Of a DNA stretch of 64,000 nt, positions 38,301 to 48,268 are shown one piece after another. The DNA is taken from NCBI GenBank assembly GCA_937129145.1, contig CAKZMU010000046.1, positions 1 through 64,000 on the forward strand. The letters run 5' to 3'. Under the pieces are notes generated by a model. That model was not told the origin of the DNA. It searched no databases and saw only the letters and a program-made list of their open reading frames with translations. The DNA comes from an uncultured Lacinutrix sp. (GTDB lineage Bacteria > Bacteroidota > Bacteroidia > Flavobacteriales > Flavobacteriaceae). The translations under genes were made by a program, and so were the position numbers. Each line of letters starts with the position of its first letter. Within the stretch, counting starts at the first letter, position 1.

Positions 38301-39041
38301 TCATTGAATTTTAAGTCCCAAATCTGTTAAATTCTGACACAGTTTTTCAACCAATTTTAAAGCTTCAGGGTTATCTCCATGAACACAAATAGTTTCTGCT
38401 TTTATTGGCACTTCTACCCCACCAATGGTTTTGACTTTTTTATGTAAAATCATATTCTGAATATGATGTGTCATTTCATCAACATCTTTAATGACTGCAT
38501 TTTTTTCAGACCTTGAAACAAGGGATAAATCGTCATTATAATTTCTATCGGCAAATACTTCAAACGTAATTGGGATTTTGGCTTTGCTTGCAACATCAGC
38601 AATCACAGAACCAAAAGGCACATACAGTTTTAAAGGCAAATGAATGCTTTTCATGACTTCAACAATGACCTCAGCAGTCGTTTTGTCTTTTGCTGCCAAA
38701 TTGTACAAAGCACCGTGTGGTTTTACATGATGCAAGGCAGCATGTTGCTCTCTTACAACATTCATCAAATCTTTGATTTGATTTTTTACCGTTTGACATA
38801 AGGCTGCACAAGACATATTAACAACCTCTCTTCCAAAATTTTCTTTATCTGGAAACGAAGGATGCGCGCCAATCTTTACACGATGCTGTTTTGCTAATTC
38901 CACGCACATAGTCATCGTATCTGTGTTTCCAGCATGTCCACCACAAGCGATATTGCATGACGAGAGCAACGGCATCAACTCTGCTTCGTTGCCTATACCT
39001 TCGCCAATATCGGCGTTTATGTCTATTGAAAATAACTGCAT
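38301..39041 (-). CDS. pxpA: 5-Oxoprolinase subunit PxpA
   Basis: A LamB/YcsF-family subunit of 246 residues with IDINADIGEGIGNEAEL at the N-terminus, SCNIACGGHAGNTDTM, the GAHPSFPD segment and VKPHGALYN. These are the conserved metal and substrate residues. It converts 5-oxoproline to glutamate together with PxpB and PxpC. The start immediately follows the stop of the Nramp-like gene, which implies tight cotranscription with that transporter. Confidence 0.95.
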   Translation of the reverse strand: MQLFSIDINADIGEGIGNEAELMPLLSSCNIACGGHAGNTDTMTMCVELAKQHRVKIGAHPSFPDKENFGREVVNMSCAALCQTVKNQIKDLMNVVREQHAALHHVKPHGALYNLAAKDKTTAEVIVEVMKSIHLPLKLYVPFGSVIADVASKAKIPITFEVFADRNYNDDLSLVSRSEKNAVIKDVDEMTHHIQNMILHKKVKTIGGVEVPIKAETICVHGDNPEALKLVEKLCQNLTDLGLKIQ

Positions 39042-40268
39042 TTATAATAATTCAAATACTTTTAATATACTTTTCGCTCCTAAGAATATAGTAATCGCCA
39101 ATATAATGATGCTTATAATATTCTGCTTTAATGAGTTTTTATAATCGCCTAAAACTGAATGTTTATTCATAATCCAAATAAGAAATCCAGCAATAACAGG
39201 CAACAAAATACCATTCGCCACTTGTGCGAATTTGATAATCTCAATGGATTTTATTCCTGAAGATGATGACAACACACCAAGCACCAAAATTAGCATCCAA
39301 ACTGCTCGAAACCTTTTAGACGTCATTTTTGTTGACCAGCCCAAACAACCTGTTGCCACAAAAGCTGCTGCTAAAGGTGCTGTAATGGCACTAGTAATAC
39401 CAGCCGCAAACAGTCCAATAGCTAGAAAATACTTAGAAAAACTTCCAAAAAGCGGTTCTAAACCTTTTGCTAAATCTGCCGCATTGTTAACCTCAGTAGA
39501 TTGCGCAGCAGCTGCCGAAATAATAATGCACATAGATACAATTCCCCCTAAAACTACAGCAACAATAGTATCTTTTCTTGCGTGTTTTAAATCAGTTTTG
39601 TCTTTCCATTTTTCTTTTACCAGAGAAGCATGCAAAAACAGATTATAAGGCACTACAGTTGTTCCAATTAGCCCAATAATGGTCAAAATACTGTCATCTG
39701 GAAATTTAGGCACAAACACACCTTTAAATACTTCAGACAAATTTGGTTTGGTCATAATCGCAGTTACCATAAACGCAATACTCATCAAAATTACCAGCGA
39801 CACCAGAGCCTTTTCCAAAACTTTGTAATTGCCAATATAAAGCAGAATGAATGCCACTAAACCAATAATGACGCTAAAGTAATTTAACGAAAACGACCCA
39901 ATATCTTGAGAATACTGACCCAAAACCGCTTCTAAACCCAAAACACCTCCGCTGATATTCCCAGCTTCATAAGCTGCATTGCCAATAACAATGGCAGATA
40001 ATATCAACACTATTGACAAGCCTTTAAACAAAGGATTTTTAATTTCGGTTCTAATAATTTCCGACAAGCCTTTTTGAGAAATAATGCCCAAACGAGCCGA
40101 CATCTCTTGCAAGACAATAGTTGCCACAATCGACAAGACCATTGCCCAAAGTAATGCATAGCCAAAATTAACACCAGCCAAAGTGCATAACGTAACCGTT
40201 CCTGGACCAATAAATGCTGCAGCTACTAATGGCCCTGGGCCGATGTTTTTAAACCAAGATGTAATCAT
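39042..40268 (-). CDS. Nramp-family-like transporter lacking canonical metal site
   Basis: A 408-residue, about 11-TM protein clearly in the Nramp fold: GPGPLVAAAFIGPGTVTLCTLAG at TM1, FGYALLWAM and the TM6 segment GTTVVPYNLFLHASLV. The canonical TM1 metal motif DPGN is here GPGT (residues 21-24). The canonical TM6 motif MPHN is VPYN (206-209). So the Asp, Asn, Met and His residues of the usual site are all replaced, and ordinary Mn/Fe transport is doubtful. It abuts pxpA, suggesting transport linked to 5-oxoproline metabolism; substrate is open. Confidence 0.8.
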   Translation of the reverse strand: MITSWFKNIGPGPLVAAAFIGPGTVTLCTLAGVNFGYALLWAMVLSIVATIVLQEMSARLGIISQKGLSEIIRTEIKNPLFKGLSIVLILSAIVIGNAAYEAGNISGGVLGLEAVLGQYSQDIGSFSLNYFSVIIGLVAFILLYIGNYKVLEKALVSLVILMSIAFMVTAIMTKPNLSEVFKGVFVPKFPDDSILTIIGLIGTTVVPYNLFLHASLVKEKWKDKTDLKHARKDTIVAVVLGGIVSMCIIISAAAAQSTEVNNAADLAKGLEPLFGSFSKYFLAIGLFAAGITSAITAPLAAAFVATGCLGWSTKMTSKRFRAVWMLILVLGVLSSSSGIKSIEIIKFAQVANGILLPVIAGFLIWIMNKHSVLGDYKNSLKQNIISIIILAITIFLGAKSILKVFELL

Positions 40269-40299
40269 TTAAAGTGAATTATATTTTTAAAAGAATTAG

Positions 40300-41838
40300 C
40301 TACCCTAACCAACCCTCTCTATCTAAACTTCTGTATTGAATGGCTTCACTTATATGATTACCACTAATATTTTCAACACCCTCTAAGTCTGCAATAGTTC
40401 TAGCTACTTTAAGAATTCTATCATAAGCACGAGCAGATAAATTTAAACGCTCCATAGCTACTTTAAGCAGTTCCATAGACGCATCATCCAACTTGCAATG
40501 CTTTCTAATTTGCTTGGTATTCATTTGTGCGTTGTAATGCACTTTATCAGATTCTTTAAAACGCTCTGTTTGCAATTCTCTTGCAGCAGTAACACGTTTT
40601 CTAATATCAACTGAAGATTCGCTTTTACGCTCATCAGAAAGCTTTTCAAAAGGCACAGGCGTCACTTCAATATGTATATCAATTCTATCTAGTAAAGGTC
40701 CTGAAATTTTGCTTAAATAACGTTGCATTTCTGCTGGCGAGCTTGTGACTGGCGCATCTGGGTCATTAAAATAACCTCCAGGACTTGGATTCATACTCGC
40801 CACCAACATAAAACTACTTGGATACGTAACCGTGAATTTTGCTCTGGAAATGGTCACTTCCCTGTCCTCCAAAGGCTGTCGCATAACTTCCAAAACTTCA
40901 CGTTTAAATTCTGGCAATTCATCTAAAAACAACACACCATTATGCGATAATGAAATTTCTCCAGGTTGCGGATAACTTCCGCCTCCAACAAGGGCAACGT
41001 TTGAAATTGTATGATGCGGACTTCTAAAAGGGCGTTGTGCCATCAAACCTGAATGCGCTTTTACGCGACCAACTACAGAATGTATTTTAGTAGTTTCCAA
41101 AGCTTCATGTAAAGTCATTGGTGGCAAAATAGAAGGCAATCGTTTTGCCAACATGGTTTTTCCTGCTCCTGGTGGTCCAATTAAAATAATATTATGTCCT
41201 CCAGCTGCAGCAATTTCCATACAACGCTTGATGCTTTCTTGCCCTTTAACATCAGAAAAATCGAACTCAGGAAAGTTGAGGTTTTTTGTGAATTCTGCAC
41301 GTGTGTCAATAATGGTTTGCTCTAAGGCTTCGCCTTTATCAAAAAAATCAATGACTTGCTTAATATTATCGACGCCATACACTTTTAGATTATCTACTAT
41401 TGCGGCTTCCTTCGCATTTTGACTTGGCAGAATAAAGCCTTTAAATCCTTCTTCCCTAGCTTTTACAGCAATTGGCAAAGCTCCCTTTATGGGTTGCAAA
41501 CTGCCGTCTAAAGACAATTCGCCCATAATAAGGTAATCTTCTAAGTTCTCAGCATTAATTTGGCTAGATGCCGAAAGAATGCCAATGGCTAAAGTAAGGT
41601 CGTAAGCAGACCCTTCTTTACGTAAATCGGCAGGCGCCATGTTAATAGTAATTTTCTTTCCTGGGATTTTATAACCGTTATTTTGCAATGCTGCAGCAAT
41701 ACGATAGTTACTTTCTTTTATGGCATTGTCTGGCAAACCAACCAAATGGTAACCAATACCTTTATCAACATTAACCTCTACGGTAATTGTGGACGCTTCC
41801 ACTCCAAAAACAGCACTAGCAAATACTTTTTTAAGCAT
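40300..41838 (-). CDS. comM: ComM/YifB family Mg-chelatase-like ATPase
   Basis: A 512-residue AAA+ protein. It has the N-terminal ChlI-like Lon-protease-fold domain (1-180), then [37 protein letters not shown] (Walker A at about 222), the [15 protein letters not shown] Walker B, the insertion [11 protein letters not shown] and a C-terminal Mg_chelatase domain with YRSLDREGW. ComM in other bacteria extends DNA branch migration in natural transformation. It lies 31 bases ahead of the Nramp gene on the same strand. Confidence 0.93.
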   Translation of the reverse strand: MLKKVFASAVFGVEASTITVEVNVDKGIGYHLVGLPDNAIKESNYRIAAALQNNGYKIPGKKITINMAPADLRKEGSAYDLTLAIGILSASSQINAENLEDYLIMGELSLDGSLQPIKGALPIAVKAREEGFKGFILPSQNAKEAAIVDNLKVYGVDNIKQVIDFFDKGEALEQTIIDTRAEFTKNLNFPEFDFSDVKGQESIKRCMEIAAAGGHNIILIGPPGAGKTMLAKRLPSILPPMTLHEALETTKIHSVVGRVKAHSGLMAQRPFRSPHHTISNVALVGGGSYPQPGEISLSHNGVLFLDELPEFKREVLEVMRQPLEDREVTISRAKFTVTYPSSFMLVASMNPSPGGYFNDPDAPVTSSPAEMQRYLSKISGPLLDRIDIHIEVTPVPFEKLSDERKSESSVDIRKRVTAARELQTERFKESDKVHYNAQMNTKQIRKHCKLDDASMELLKVAMERLNLSARAYDRILKVARTIADLEGVENISGNHISEAIQYRSLDREGWLG

Positions 41839-41880
41839 AAAATATTGGTTTGCTTAAATGTAAGAAAAAATGTCAATAAA

Positions 41881-42594
41881 CTATTGATCTCTTACACTCC
41901 AAATTTCATGCATTGGGTCGCCTTTACTTGAAAAGCCTTTGTGATGCCAATTTCCATCAATGAAATTAAAATCAAATTCTAAACTAGCACCAACCCTTGA
42001 ATCGTCTCTCGAAAAGAATTCTATATTCTCGGTGTACTTACCATCAATAGTTGTGTAGGTTCCGCCTCCAGTTCCCATAAATTGTTTGGTCTCTGTGTTA
42101 TAAGCAATCCATTGGAAACGAGTTCCAGATAAAATTTTCATAGTCTTTCTTGGTCTGTTGACATCTCGCGATTGCTCTTTTCCATTTCTAAACCTTCCAG
42201 ACATTAACCAAGCACCTTGTAATTTTCCTGGTGTACCATCGTCAATTCTAGTTAATTTCATATCAGCTCCAACTACTTGAATTCTATCATCGGTAATTTT
42301 AACCTCAAAGCTTACTTCACTTCCAACACGTTCAGGAGTCACCGTGTCAAACTCTACTTTTTCGGTCATGGTGTTTCCTTCTAATTTCCATGTACCACCA
42401 TTAGTTTGCACAAATTTTCCTGTTTTAGCATCATACGTAGAAACTACTTGATACCCATCAGCAATTATGACAACACTTTTTAGTTTATCGCCATTTTCAG
42501 CAGTTGAATACATTTCCCAAGCACCAATAATACTTTGTGCGTTTGTTTCAAATGAAGCAAATGCAAGAACTAGTAAAAGAAATATTTTTCGCAT
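41881..42594 (-). CDS. Exported protein with two lipocalin-like repeats
   Basis: A 237-residue protein with a signal peptide (to about NAQS). It contains an internal duplication. Repeat 1 is IIGAWEMYSTAENG...FVQTNGGTWKLEGNTMTEKVEF...RVGSEVSFEV. Repeat 2 is LQGAWLMSGRFRNG...QFMGTGGGTYTTIDGKYTENIEF...RVGASLEFDF. Each half reads as an 8-stranded lipocalin-like barrel of about 110 residues. Periplasmic or secreted; no ligand known. Monocistronic. Confidence 0.7.
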   Translation of the reverse strand: MRKIFLLLVLAFASFETNAQSIIGAWEMYSTAENGDKLKSVVIIADGYQVVSTYDAKTGKFVQTNGGTWKLEGNTMTEKVEFDTVTPERVGSEVSFEVKITDDRIQVVGADMKLTRIDDGTPGKLQGAWLMSGRFRNGKEQSRDVNRPRKTMKILSGTRFQWIAYNTETKQFMGTGGGTYTTIDGKYTENIEFFSRDDSRVGASLEFDFNFIDGNWHHKGFSSKGDPMHEIWSVRDQ

Positions 42595-42716
42595 AATTGG
42601 TTGATTTGTATAAATATATGAAATATTGCAATAAAACAGTAGCTCCTCAATTTATTAGCTTACATTTGCAGCCACTTAAATAACCACTTGTGGTTGTTTA
42701 GGTATTACACAAAAAA

Positions 42717-42746
42717 GAATCCTATAGTATGGTCACTATAGGATTC
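42717..42746 (-). terminator. Terminator downstream of the YheT-like gene
   Basis: A perfect 11-base-pair stem GAATCCTATAG with CTATAGGATTC, with an 8-base loop. A run of T follows on the minus strand; on the plus strand a weaker T-run lies after CG. It ends transcription of the gene at 42775. Confidence 0.88.
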
Positions 42747-42774
42747 GTCTTTTTATAAGTATTCTGTCTTTTAT

Positions 42775-43740
42775 TTAATTCTGATTAATATTAAAAAACT
42801 CTAGCGCACGCTTTTCGTTGTAATAGAATTTACCTTTTTGAATAAACCCAACATGACCTCCATATTTTGGCATTTCTAAATGTAGAAAATCATTTGCTTT
42901 TGCTTCTTTTACAGGATAACATTCTGGAGATAAAAACGAATCGTTTAAGGCGTTAATAATTAAAGTTGGTGTTTTAATACGTGGCAAAAATTGCAAACTA
43001 CTGCATTGCGTATAATAGTCTAAAGCGTCTTTAAAACCATGAGCTTTTGATGTATAAACTTCATCAAAATCTCTTAAAGTTTTAATTGAATTCATTTCAT
43101 TAATAGACAATCTACCAGCATGTTGTGTTTGTTTTATTTTGAGCCTATTGACTAAATATTTTTTAAAATTATTATGATATAATATATTTTTAAATGTATG
43201 CAGTTCTTTACAAGACCCATGTAAATCACAAGGGACAGACACCGCAACAACACCTTTAATTTGAGCTGGCACATTGTTGCGTTCACCTAAATATTTCAGC
43301 ACCATGTTTGCACCTAAACTTATGCCATGCACATATATATCTGAATAATGTTTTGTATTGATAAGATGCTCGATAATTTCATCCAAATCTTCAGTTGCAC
43401 CAGAATGATAACTACGGTATTTTAAATTTGGCTCGCCACTACAACCACGAAAATTGACGCAAACAGCATCGACGTCATTATGGTTGAATAACTTTGCAAC
43501 ACCTGTCATATATGGCCTTTGGGCATTTCCTTCCAAGCCATGCAATGTAACAATCACTTTATTGGTTTTTGTTTCTGCATAGCTCCAATCTAAATCTATA
43601 AAATCGCCATCAGAAAGCGTGATACGTTCCCGTTCTTGCTTTAAACCATTGACTTTTCTTACCAATCCTGAATAAACTGTTGACACAAAACCGTTTCGAA
43701 ACAAAAAAGGTGGTTTGTAGGTGGACTCAATTATTGGCAT
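42775..43740 (-). CDS. YheT family alpha/beta-hydrolase
   Basis: A 321-residue hydrolase. It has ITLSDGDFIDLDW and VIVTLHGLEGNAQRPYM as oxyanion region, VNFRGCSGEPN, nucleophile motif VHGISLGANMVLKYLG, and LNDSFLSPE with HVGFIQ for acid and His. All are typical of the YheT (AbhD1/3-like) family. Substrate is unknown; probable lipid or ester hydrolase. It directly follows tilS with no gap (adjacent stop and start), so the two are coexpressed. Confidence 0.88.
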   Translation of the reverse strand: MPIIESTYKPPFLFRNGFVSTVYSGLVRKVNGLKQERERITLSDGDFIDLDWSYAETKTNKVIVTLHGLEGNAQRPYMTGVAKLFNHNDVDAVCVNFRGCSGEPNLKYRSYHSGATEDLDEIIEHLINTKHYSDIYVHGISLGANMVLKYLGERNNVPAQIKGVVAVSVPCDLHGSCKELHTFKNILYHNNFKKYLVNRLKIKQTQHAGRLSINEMNSIKTLRDFDEVYTSKAHGFKDALDYYTQCSSLQFLPRIKTPTLIINALNDSFLSPECYPVKEAKANDFLHLEMPKYGGHVGFIQKGKFYYNEKRALEFFNINQN

Positions 43741-45051
43741 TTATTGAAGCGTTATTTTTAGAATGTCCTTGGTGTTTTCAGTCGCTTTGAACCTTCCATC
43801 CGTTCTATGACCAACAATCCAGATAATATCATGTCCTGAACATAACAACCATGTATTTTCTTTATCTAACAATGAAAACTTCTCGTCCTTAAAATATTTA
43901 CTCACTTTCTTTTTTCCTGTCATTCCTGAAGGATAAAACACATCGCCTTCCTCCCATTTTCTTAGTGTTAATGGGAAACTTAAAACTGCTGTATCAAAAT
44001 AAGCTGTGCTTTTTGAAGTTTCACCTTTACTATCAACTTTAGAAATTAGCAACTTTCCAAAAGGTGTTAGCACAATATTTTGAGACTCATTTATTGTAAT
44101 GGATTCATCTGGCACCTCAGTAATTTCAGATAATATTAAATACTCTCTATCTTTTATTAAGCGGTGCGTATTAGAAAACACTTGTTTTCCAGATTGCGCT
44201 ATTAACAATTCAAATATGTCATCCCATTGTGTGAATCCGTAGCCATTGAGCAATTCATACAAATAGGCTTTAGGGTTACTTAATTGTTGTAGCTCATTAA
44301 TATTAAAAGCAACAGCATTATTTTTGGCTTTACTGACTATGCTTTGAGCAACCTCATCAACCCTATCATTTACGATTGATTTAGCATCAATTAAGTATTG
44401 CTGTGTTTTCTCGAAGTTTTGAAGCAACTGCGGATTAATTCCTTTTAAGATAGGAATCACATCATGGCGCAATTTATTTCGTAAATATTTGATAGATGAA
44501 TTACTCTCATCTTCTCTCCATCGTATTTTATGTTTTTTAGCAAATTTTTCTACTTCATCTCTCGTGAATGGTAACAAAGGTCTCACTATATCGCCATTGA
44601 CTTGAGGAATTCCAAGCAACCCATCCAAACCAGTCCCTCTTGATAAATTGATTAAGAAGGTTTCAAAATTATCGTCGGCATGATGCGCTGTTAAAATATA
44701 ATCGAATTTTAATTGCGTTTTTAACTCTTCAAACCAATAATAGCGTAGTGCTCTAGCAGCCATTTGCGTGCTCATTTTCTTATCAGTAGCAAATTGTTTG
44801 GTGTCAAAATTTTCTACAAATACTTCAACTTCCCAATCTTCTGCAAGTTGCATCACAAAATTTTCATCGGCATCACTTTCGCTCCCTCTTAAATTAAAAT
44901 TACAATGCGCTAGCGATATATTCAACCCAAGTTCTTTACATAAATACGCCAATACAGCACTATCTACACCACCAGAAACAGCAATGAGTAGCTTGCTTTC
45001 TTTAAGGAAAGGGAGGTTTTGATTGGTATGCTGCTCAAACTCTTTAATCAA
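43741..45051 (-). CDS. tilS: tRNA(Ile)-lysidine synthetase TilS
   Basis: An essential enzyme modifying C34 of the AUA-reading tRNA(Ile). It has the N-terminal PP-loop LLIAVSGGVDSAVLAYL (about 22-38), HCNFNLRGSESDADE, and TAHHADDNFETFLINLSRGTGLDGL. A C-terminal substrate-binding domain carries RKWEEGDVFYPSGMTGKKKVSKYF. At 436 residues it is full length. Coupled to the downstream YheT gene; an unrelated lipoprotein gene precedes it by 11 bases. Confidence 0.95.
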   Translation of the reverse strand: MIKEFEQHTNQNLPFLKESKLLIAVSGGVDSAVLAYLCKELGLNISLAHCNFNLRGSESDADENFVMQLAEDWEVEVFVENFDTKQFATDKKMSTQMAARALRYYWFEELKTQLKFDYILTAHHADDNFETFLINLSRGTGLDGLLGIPQVNGDIVRPLLPFTRDEVEKFAKKHKIRWREDESNSSIKYLRNKLRHDVIPILKGINPQLLQNFEKTQQYLIDAKSIVNDRVDEVAQSIVSKAKNNAVAFNINELQQLSNPKAYLYELLNGYGFTQWDDIFELLIAQSGKQVFSNTHRLIKDREYLILSEITEVPDESITINESQNIVLTPFGKLLISKVDSKGETSKSTAYFDTAVLSFPLTLRKWEEGDVFYPSGMTGKKKVSKYFKDEKFSLLDKENTWLLCSGHDIIWIVGHRTDGRFKATENTKDILKITLQ

Positions 45052-45062
45052 GTTATAAGAAT

Positions 45063-45425
45063 TTATTTATTAGGAACTACCTCAATAATATTATTAGTTA
45101 AACTATCATATTTAACAATAAACAGTATTTTATCATCAAATCCATTTCTCTCCTGAATTAATGCATATGAAAGATTTTTTAATGAATCTTCAGGATAAAA
45201 AGAACTACTAACATTACTCAATATAGAAATTGAAATATCTAATGGTATTCCTATATTATTAAAAGAATCAACTCGTTTTTGGGCTAATTCATACTCATTT
45301 AAATTAGTAATTTTATTCAAAAGTATATTTTGATTATTTTCCTTTTTACAAGAACAAAATAAAAAGATTAATAATCCTAAAATTATTCTATTATGAAATA
45401 CAATTAAATCTTCACATCTTTTCAT
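45063..45425 (-). CDS. Small lipoprotein, hypothetical
   Basis: A 120-residue protein with lipobox FLFCSC preceded by a hydrophobic stretch (IILGLLIFLFCSC, Cys at about 26). The rest is a polar 90-residue domain with an NKITNLNEYELAQKRVDSFNN helix. The N-terminal dozen residues ahead of the hydrophobic stretch are unusual for a signal peptide, so translation may start later. Function unknown. It is 11 bases upstream of tilS. Confidence 0.5.
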   Translation of the reverse strand: MKRCEDLIVFHNRIILGLLIFLFCSCKKENNQNILLNKITNLNEYELAQKRVDSFNNIGIPLDISISILSNVSSSFYPEDSLKNLSYALIQERNGFDDKILFIVKYDSLTNNIIEVVPNK

Positions 45426-45472
45426 ATTACAAACTTACAACTTTTGCCTTATGCCTAATCTCTTTTTACTTA

Positions 45473-46762
45473 TTAACTCTCCAATACCTCACGCATCGCT
45501 TTTGCCTTAACCAAACACTCCTCATACTCCTTTAAAGGGTCGCTTTTGGCTGTAATCGCTCCGCCAACCGAATAGGATACGTATTGCCTAGAAGCATTGT
45601 ATAAAATACTTCTAATAATCACATTGAAATCAAAATCGCCTTCTGGTGTAAAGTAACCAACTGCTCCAGAGTAAAGTCCTCGCTTGGTCTCTTCGAGGTC
45701 TTCAATAATTTTCATTGCTGAGATTTTTGGTGCTCCTGTCATGCTTCCCATTGGAAACGTAGTCCTCAAAACGTCTACAGGTGAAATTCCTTCTCTTAGT
45801 TTTGATGATACCGTAGAAATCATTTGATGCACTTGGTCGAAAGTATATACCTTGCATAATTCCTCAACTTGCACACTTCCTTTAATAGCGGTTTTAGACA
45901 AGTCATTGCGCACCAAATCAACAATCATGATGTTTTCGCTTCGCTCCTTTTCATCGTTAGACAAGTTCTCGATTAACTTAGTATCTTCTTCAGGGTTTTC
46001 GGAACGTTTAGACGTTCCTTTAATTGGCTGAGACACGATGTAATCATGCTTTTTCTTGATATAGCGTTCTGGTGAAGCCGACAGTAAAAACTTGTCATAC
46101 ACCTTCAAAAAGGTTGCAAAAGGTGGTCTGGAAATACTATTGAGTTTTTTATAAGTTTCTACTGGATTTATTTGTGTACTATCAGCGTAAAATTCCTGAC
46201 AAAAATTGGCTTCGTAAATATCGCCTCGATGTATATGACTTAAAAGTTCATTTACTTTATTAAAATATTCGTCTTTATGAATTCTAAGATGAATTTTTAC
46301 ATCGTTCCTAATATGTTCATCATGCAATTTTTCGGCATTTATCGATTGTAAATCATCATCAAACTCATTAGCAATCATATTTAAATACAATACATTGAGC
46401 CTATTCCCTTTAATCAAAAATATTTTTTTGGGCTGAAAGAAATACAGCTCTGGAAATGCCAATCCATCAAAGTTATTGGATGTTAGTTGTTCCGTATCGT
46501 TTTTTAAATCGTACGACAAGTAGCCAAAAATCCAATCGGTAGTCTTTGTTTGGTACTCATGCAACTTATCAAAAGCATCGTGATAATCTGACTGAATACT
46601 CGTCATCGCATCCACAGCTAACACAGCATCATACTCGGTATTTAGATTTTGATAATTATTGGAATCCAGCCAAACAACATCATCAAACTGCTGACTCCAC
46701 AACAGCAGCTTTTCCTTAAAATTGGACATATCTTTAATTAAAACCGACTTATGTTTACGCAA
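45473..46762 (-). CDS. pabB: Aminodeoxychorismate synthase component I PabB
   Basis: A 429-residue chorismate-utilising enzyme. The diagnostic tripeptide region is IVSQPIKGTSKR (PIKGT, the PabB variant; TrpE has PIAGT). Further motifs are IMIVDLVRNDLSKTA, FPMGSMTGAPKISAMKIIEDLE and YSVGGAITAKSDPLKEYEEC. It makes aminodeoxychorismate for folate, working with a PabA glutaminase not seen here. The start at 46762 is preferred; an inner ATG at 46729 is possible. It is divergent from the helicase gene. Confidence 0.9.
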   Translation of the reverse strand: MRKHKSVLIKDMSNFKEKLLLWSQQFDDVVWLDSNNYQNLNTEYDAVLAVDAMTSIQSDYHDAFDKLHEYQTKTTDWIFGYLSYDLKNDTEQLTSNNFDGLAFPELYFFQPKKIFLIKGNRLNVLYLNMIANEFDDDLQSINAEKLHDEHIRNDVKIHLRIHKDEYFNKVNELLSHIHRGDIYEANFCQEFYADSTQINPVETYKKLNSISRPPFATFLKVYDKFLLSASPERYIKKKHDYIVSQPIKGTSKRSENPEEDTKLIENLSNDEKERSENIMIVDLVRNDLSKTAIKGSVQVEELCKVYTFDQVHQMISTVSSKLREGISPVDVLRTTFPMGSMTGAPKISAMKIIEDLEETKRGLYSGAVGYFTPEGDFDFNVIIRSILYNASRQYVSYSVGGAITAKSDPLKEYEECLVKAKAMREVLES

Positions 46763-46862
46763 TGAATGAGTGATTTATGAAGTCGCAAAGGTAAACAGAT
46801 TAATGTAATTTAAAAGGGTGTTGTTATGAGAAACCCTTACCTTTGTCGCTAAATTTTTTAAC

Positions 46863-48218
46863 GTGACTTTCAACGAGCTAAATCTTAACACACCTTTACG
46901 CAATGCCATTGCAGACCTTGGTTTTGAAAAACCTACACCAATACAAGAACAATCGTTTAACGTCATTGGTTCGGGAAAAGATGTGGTTGGTATTGCTCAA
47001 ACTGGTACTGGAAAAACGTTTGCTTATGGCATGCCTATTTTAAAGAATTTACCTTTTTCGAAGCAAGACAACCCTAGGGTGCTGGTGTTGGTGCCTACTC
47101 GTGAATTGGTAGTACAAGTCGTTGAAGAATTTGAGAAAATTGCCAAATATATTAATGTTCGCATTTTAGGTGTGTATGGTGGCACCAACATCAACACTCA
47201 AAAACAGGCAGTAGCCCAAGGGTTGGATATTTTAGTCGCCACTCCAGGTCGTTTGTACGATTTGGCTGTGAGCAGGACGTTGCAGTTAAAATCGATACAA
47301 AAGCTTGTCATTGATGAAGTTGATGTCATGTTAGACTTAGGTTTTAGGCATCAGCTATTGAATATTTTTGATATTCTACCTCAACGAAGACAAAATATAA
47401 TGTTCTCAGCGACCATGACAAAGGACGTAGATGAACTAATTACAGATTTCTTTATCAATCCTCATCGTATTTCCATTGCTGTATCTGGTACGCCGTTAGA
47501 GAACATCAAACAAGAACGTTACAATGTGCCTAACTTCTATTCTAAAGTTAATTTGGTAAATCATTTATTGGAAGATAGAGACACATATAACAAAGTGCTC
47601 ATATTTGTTGCTTATAAACGAATGGCAGATCGTTTGTTTGAGCAGTTGGAAGAATCGTTTTACGGTGAGTCTTGTGTGATACACTCCAATAAAACACAAA
47701 ATTACAGACTAAGAAGTATTAGCCAGTTTGAAAATGGTGAAAACCGTATTTTAATTGCTACAGATGTCATGGCTCGTGGTTTGGATATCGATAGTATTTC
47801 TCATGTAATTAATTTTGATACACCAGAATATCCTGAGAATTATATGCATCGCATTGGTAGAACAGGTCGTGCTGAAAAAGAAGGTCATGCCTTAGTTTTT
47901 ACTACAGAAAAAGAACTAGAATCGATTGAAAACATTGAGGAGCTCATGCAAATGAAAGTTCCTGTGTTAGAAATACCTGAAGCTGTTGAATTGTCCACAG
48001 AGCTTATTGAAGAAGAACGTCCGCAACTTAAAGAACGTTATAACCCTTTAAAACGCAAAACAGATGAAGATGCTCCTGGGCCAGCGTTTCATGAAAAGTC
48101 TGCAAAAAATTCTAAAGAAAACCTAGGAGGGTCGTATAAGTTTAAAATTGCTAAAAAGTATAAAAAACCTAAAACCCGAGGTGACAAGAATTATAATAAG
48201 CGGAATAAGAAGAAGTAG
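46863..48218 (+). CDS. DEAD-box RNA helicase
   Basis: A 451-residue RNA helicase. It has Q motif FEKPTPIQEQSF, motif I AQTGTGKT, Ia PTRELVVQV, motif II as DEVD in place of DEAD, III SAT, V ARGLDID and VI HRIGRTGR. A basic C-terminal tail (about residues 380-451) is likely RNA-binding. The start is GTG at 46863. The last 18 codons (from 48162) are repeated at 48643-48697 beyond a GIY-YIG gene; this copy ends with TAG, the distal one with TGA. See findings. Confidence 0.93.
   Translation: MTFNELNLNTPLRNAIADLGFEKPTPIQEQSFNVIGSGKDVVGIAQTGTGKTFAYGMPILKNLPFSKQDNPRVLVLVPTRELVVQVVEEFEKIAKYINVRILGVYGGTNINTQKQAVAQGLDILVATPGRLYDLAVSRTLQLKSIQKLVIDEVDVMLDLGFRHQLLNIFDILPQRRQNIMFSATMTKDVDELITDFFINPHRISIAVSGTPLENIKQERYNVPNFYSKVNLVNHLLEDRDTYNKVLIFVAYKRMADRLFEQLEESFYGESCVIHSNKTQNYRLRSISQFENGENRILIATDVMARGLDIDSISHVINFDTPEYPENYMHRIGRTGRAEKEGHALVFTTEKELESIENIEELMQMKVPVLEIPEAVELSTELIEEERPQLKERYNPLKRKTDEDAPGPAFHEKSAKNSKENLGGSYKFKIAKKYKKPKTRGDKNYNKRNKKK
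48162..48216 (+). repeat. Direct repeat copy 1 (helicase 3' end)
   Basis: 55 bases in frame coding for the helicase end KKPKTRGDKNYNKRNKKK. Copy 2 is at 48643-48697. The two differ at 5 bases, all codon third positions and all synonymous (AAA/AAG twice, ACC/ACT, CGA/CGT, GAC/GAT). Confidence 0.95.
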
Positions 48219-48222
48219 GTTT

Positions 48223-48249
48223 GTCATTCCTGCGAAGGCAGGAATCCAC
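48223..48249 (+). repeat. REP-like palindrome, left flank of GIY-YIG gene
   Basis: A 27-base element with arms ATTCCTGC and GCAGGAAT around GAAG. The reverse complement of the copy at 48615-48641 matches it at 26 of 27 bases, so the pair are inverted repeats bracketing the endonuclease gene. It lies 5 bases after the helicase stop. Confidence 0.9.
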
Positions 48250-48268
48250 AATAAGTCTAATTACATCA

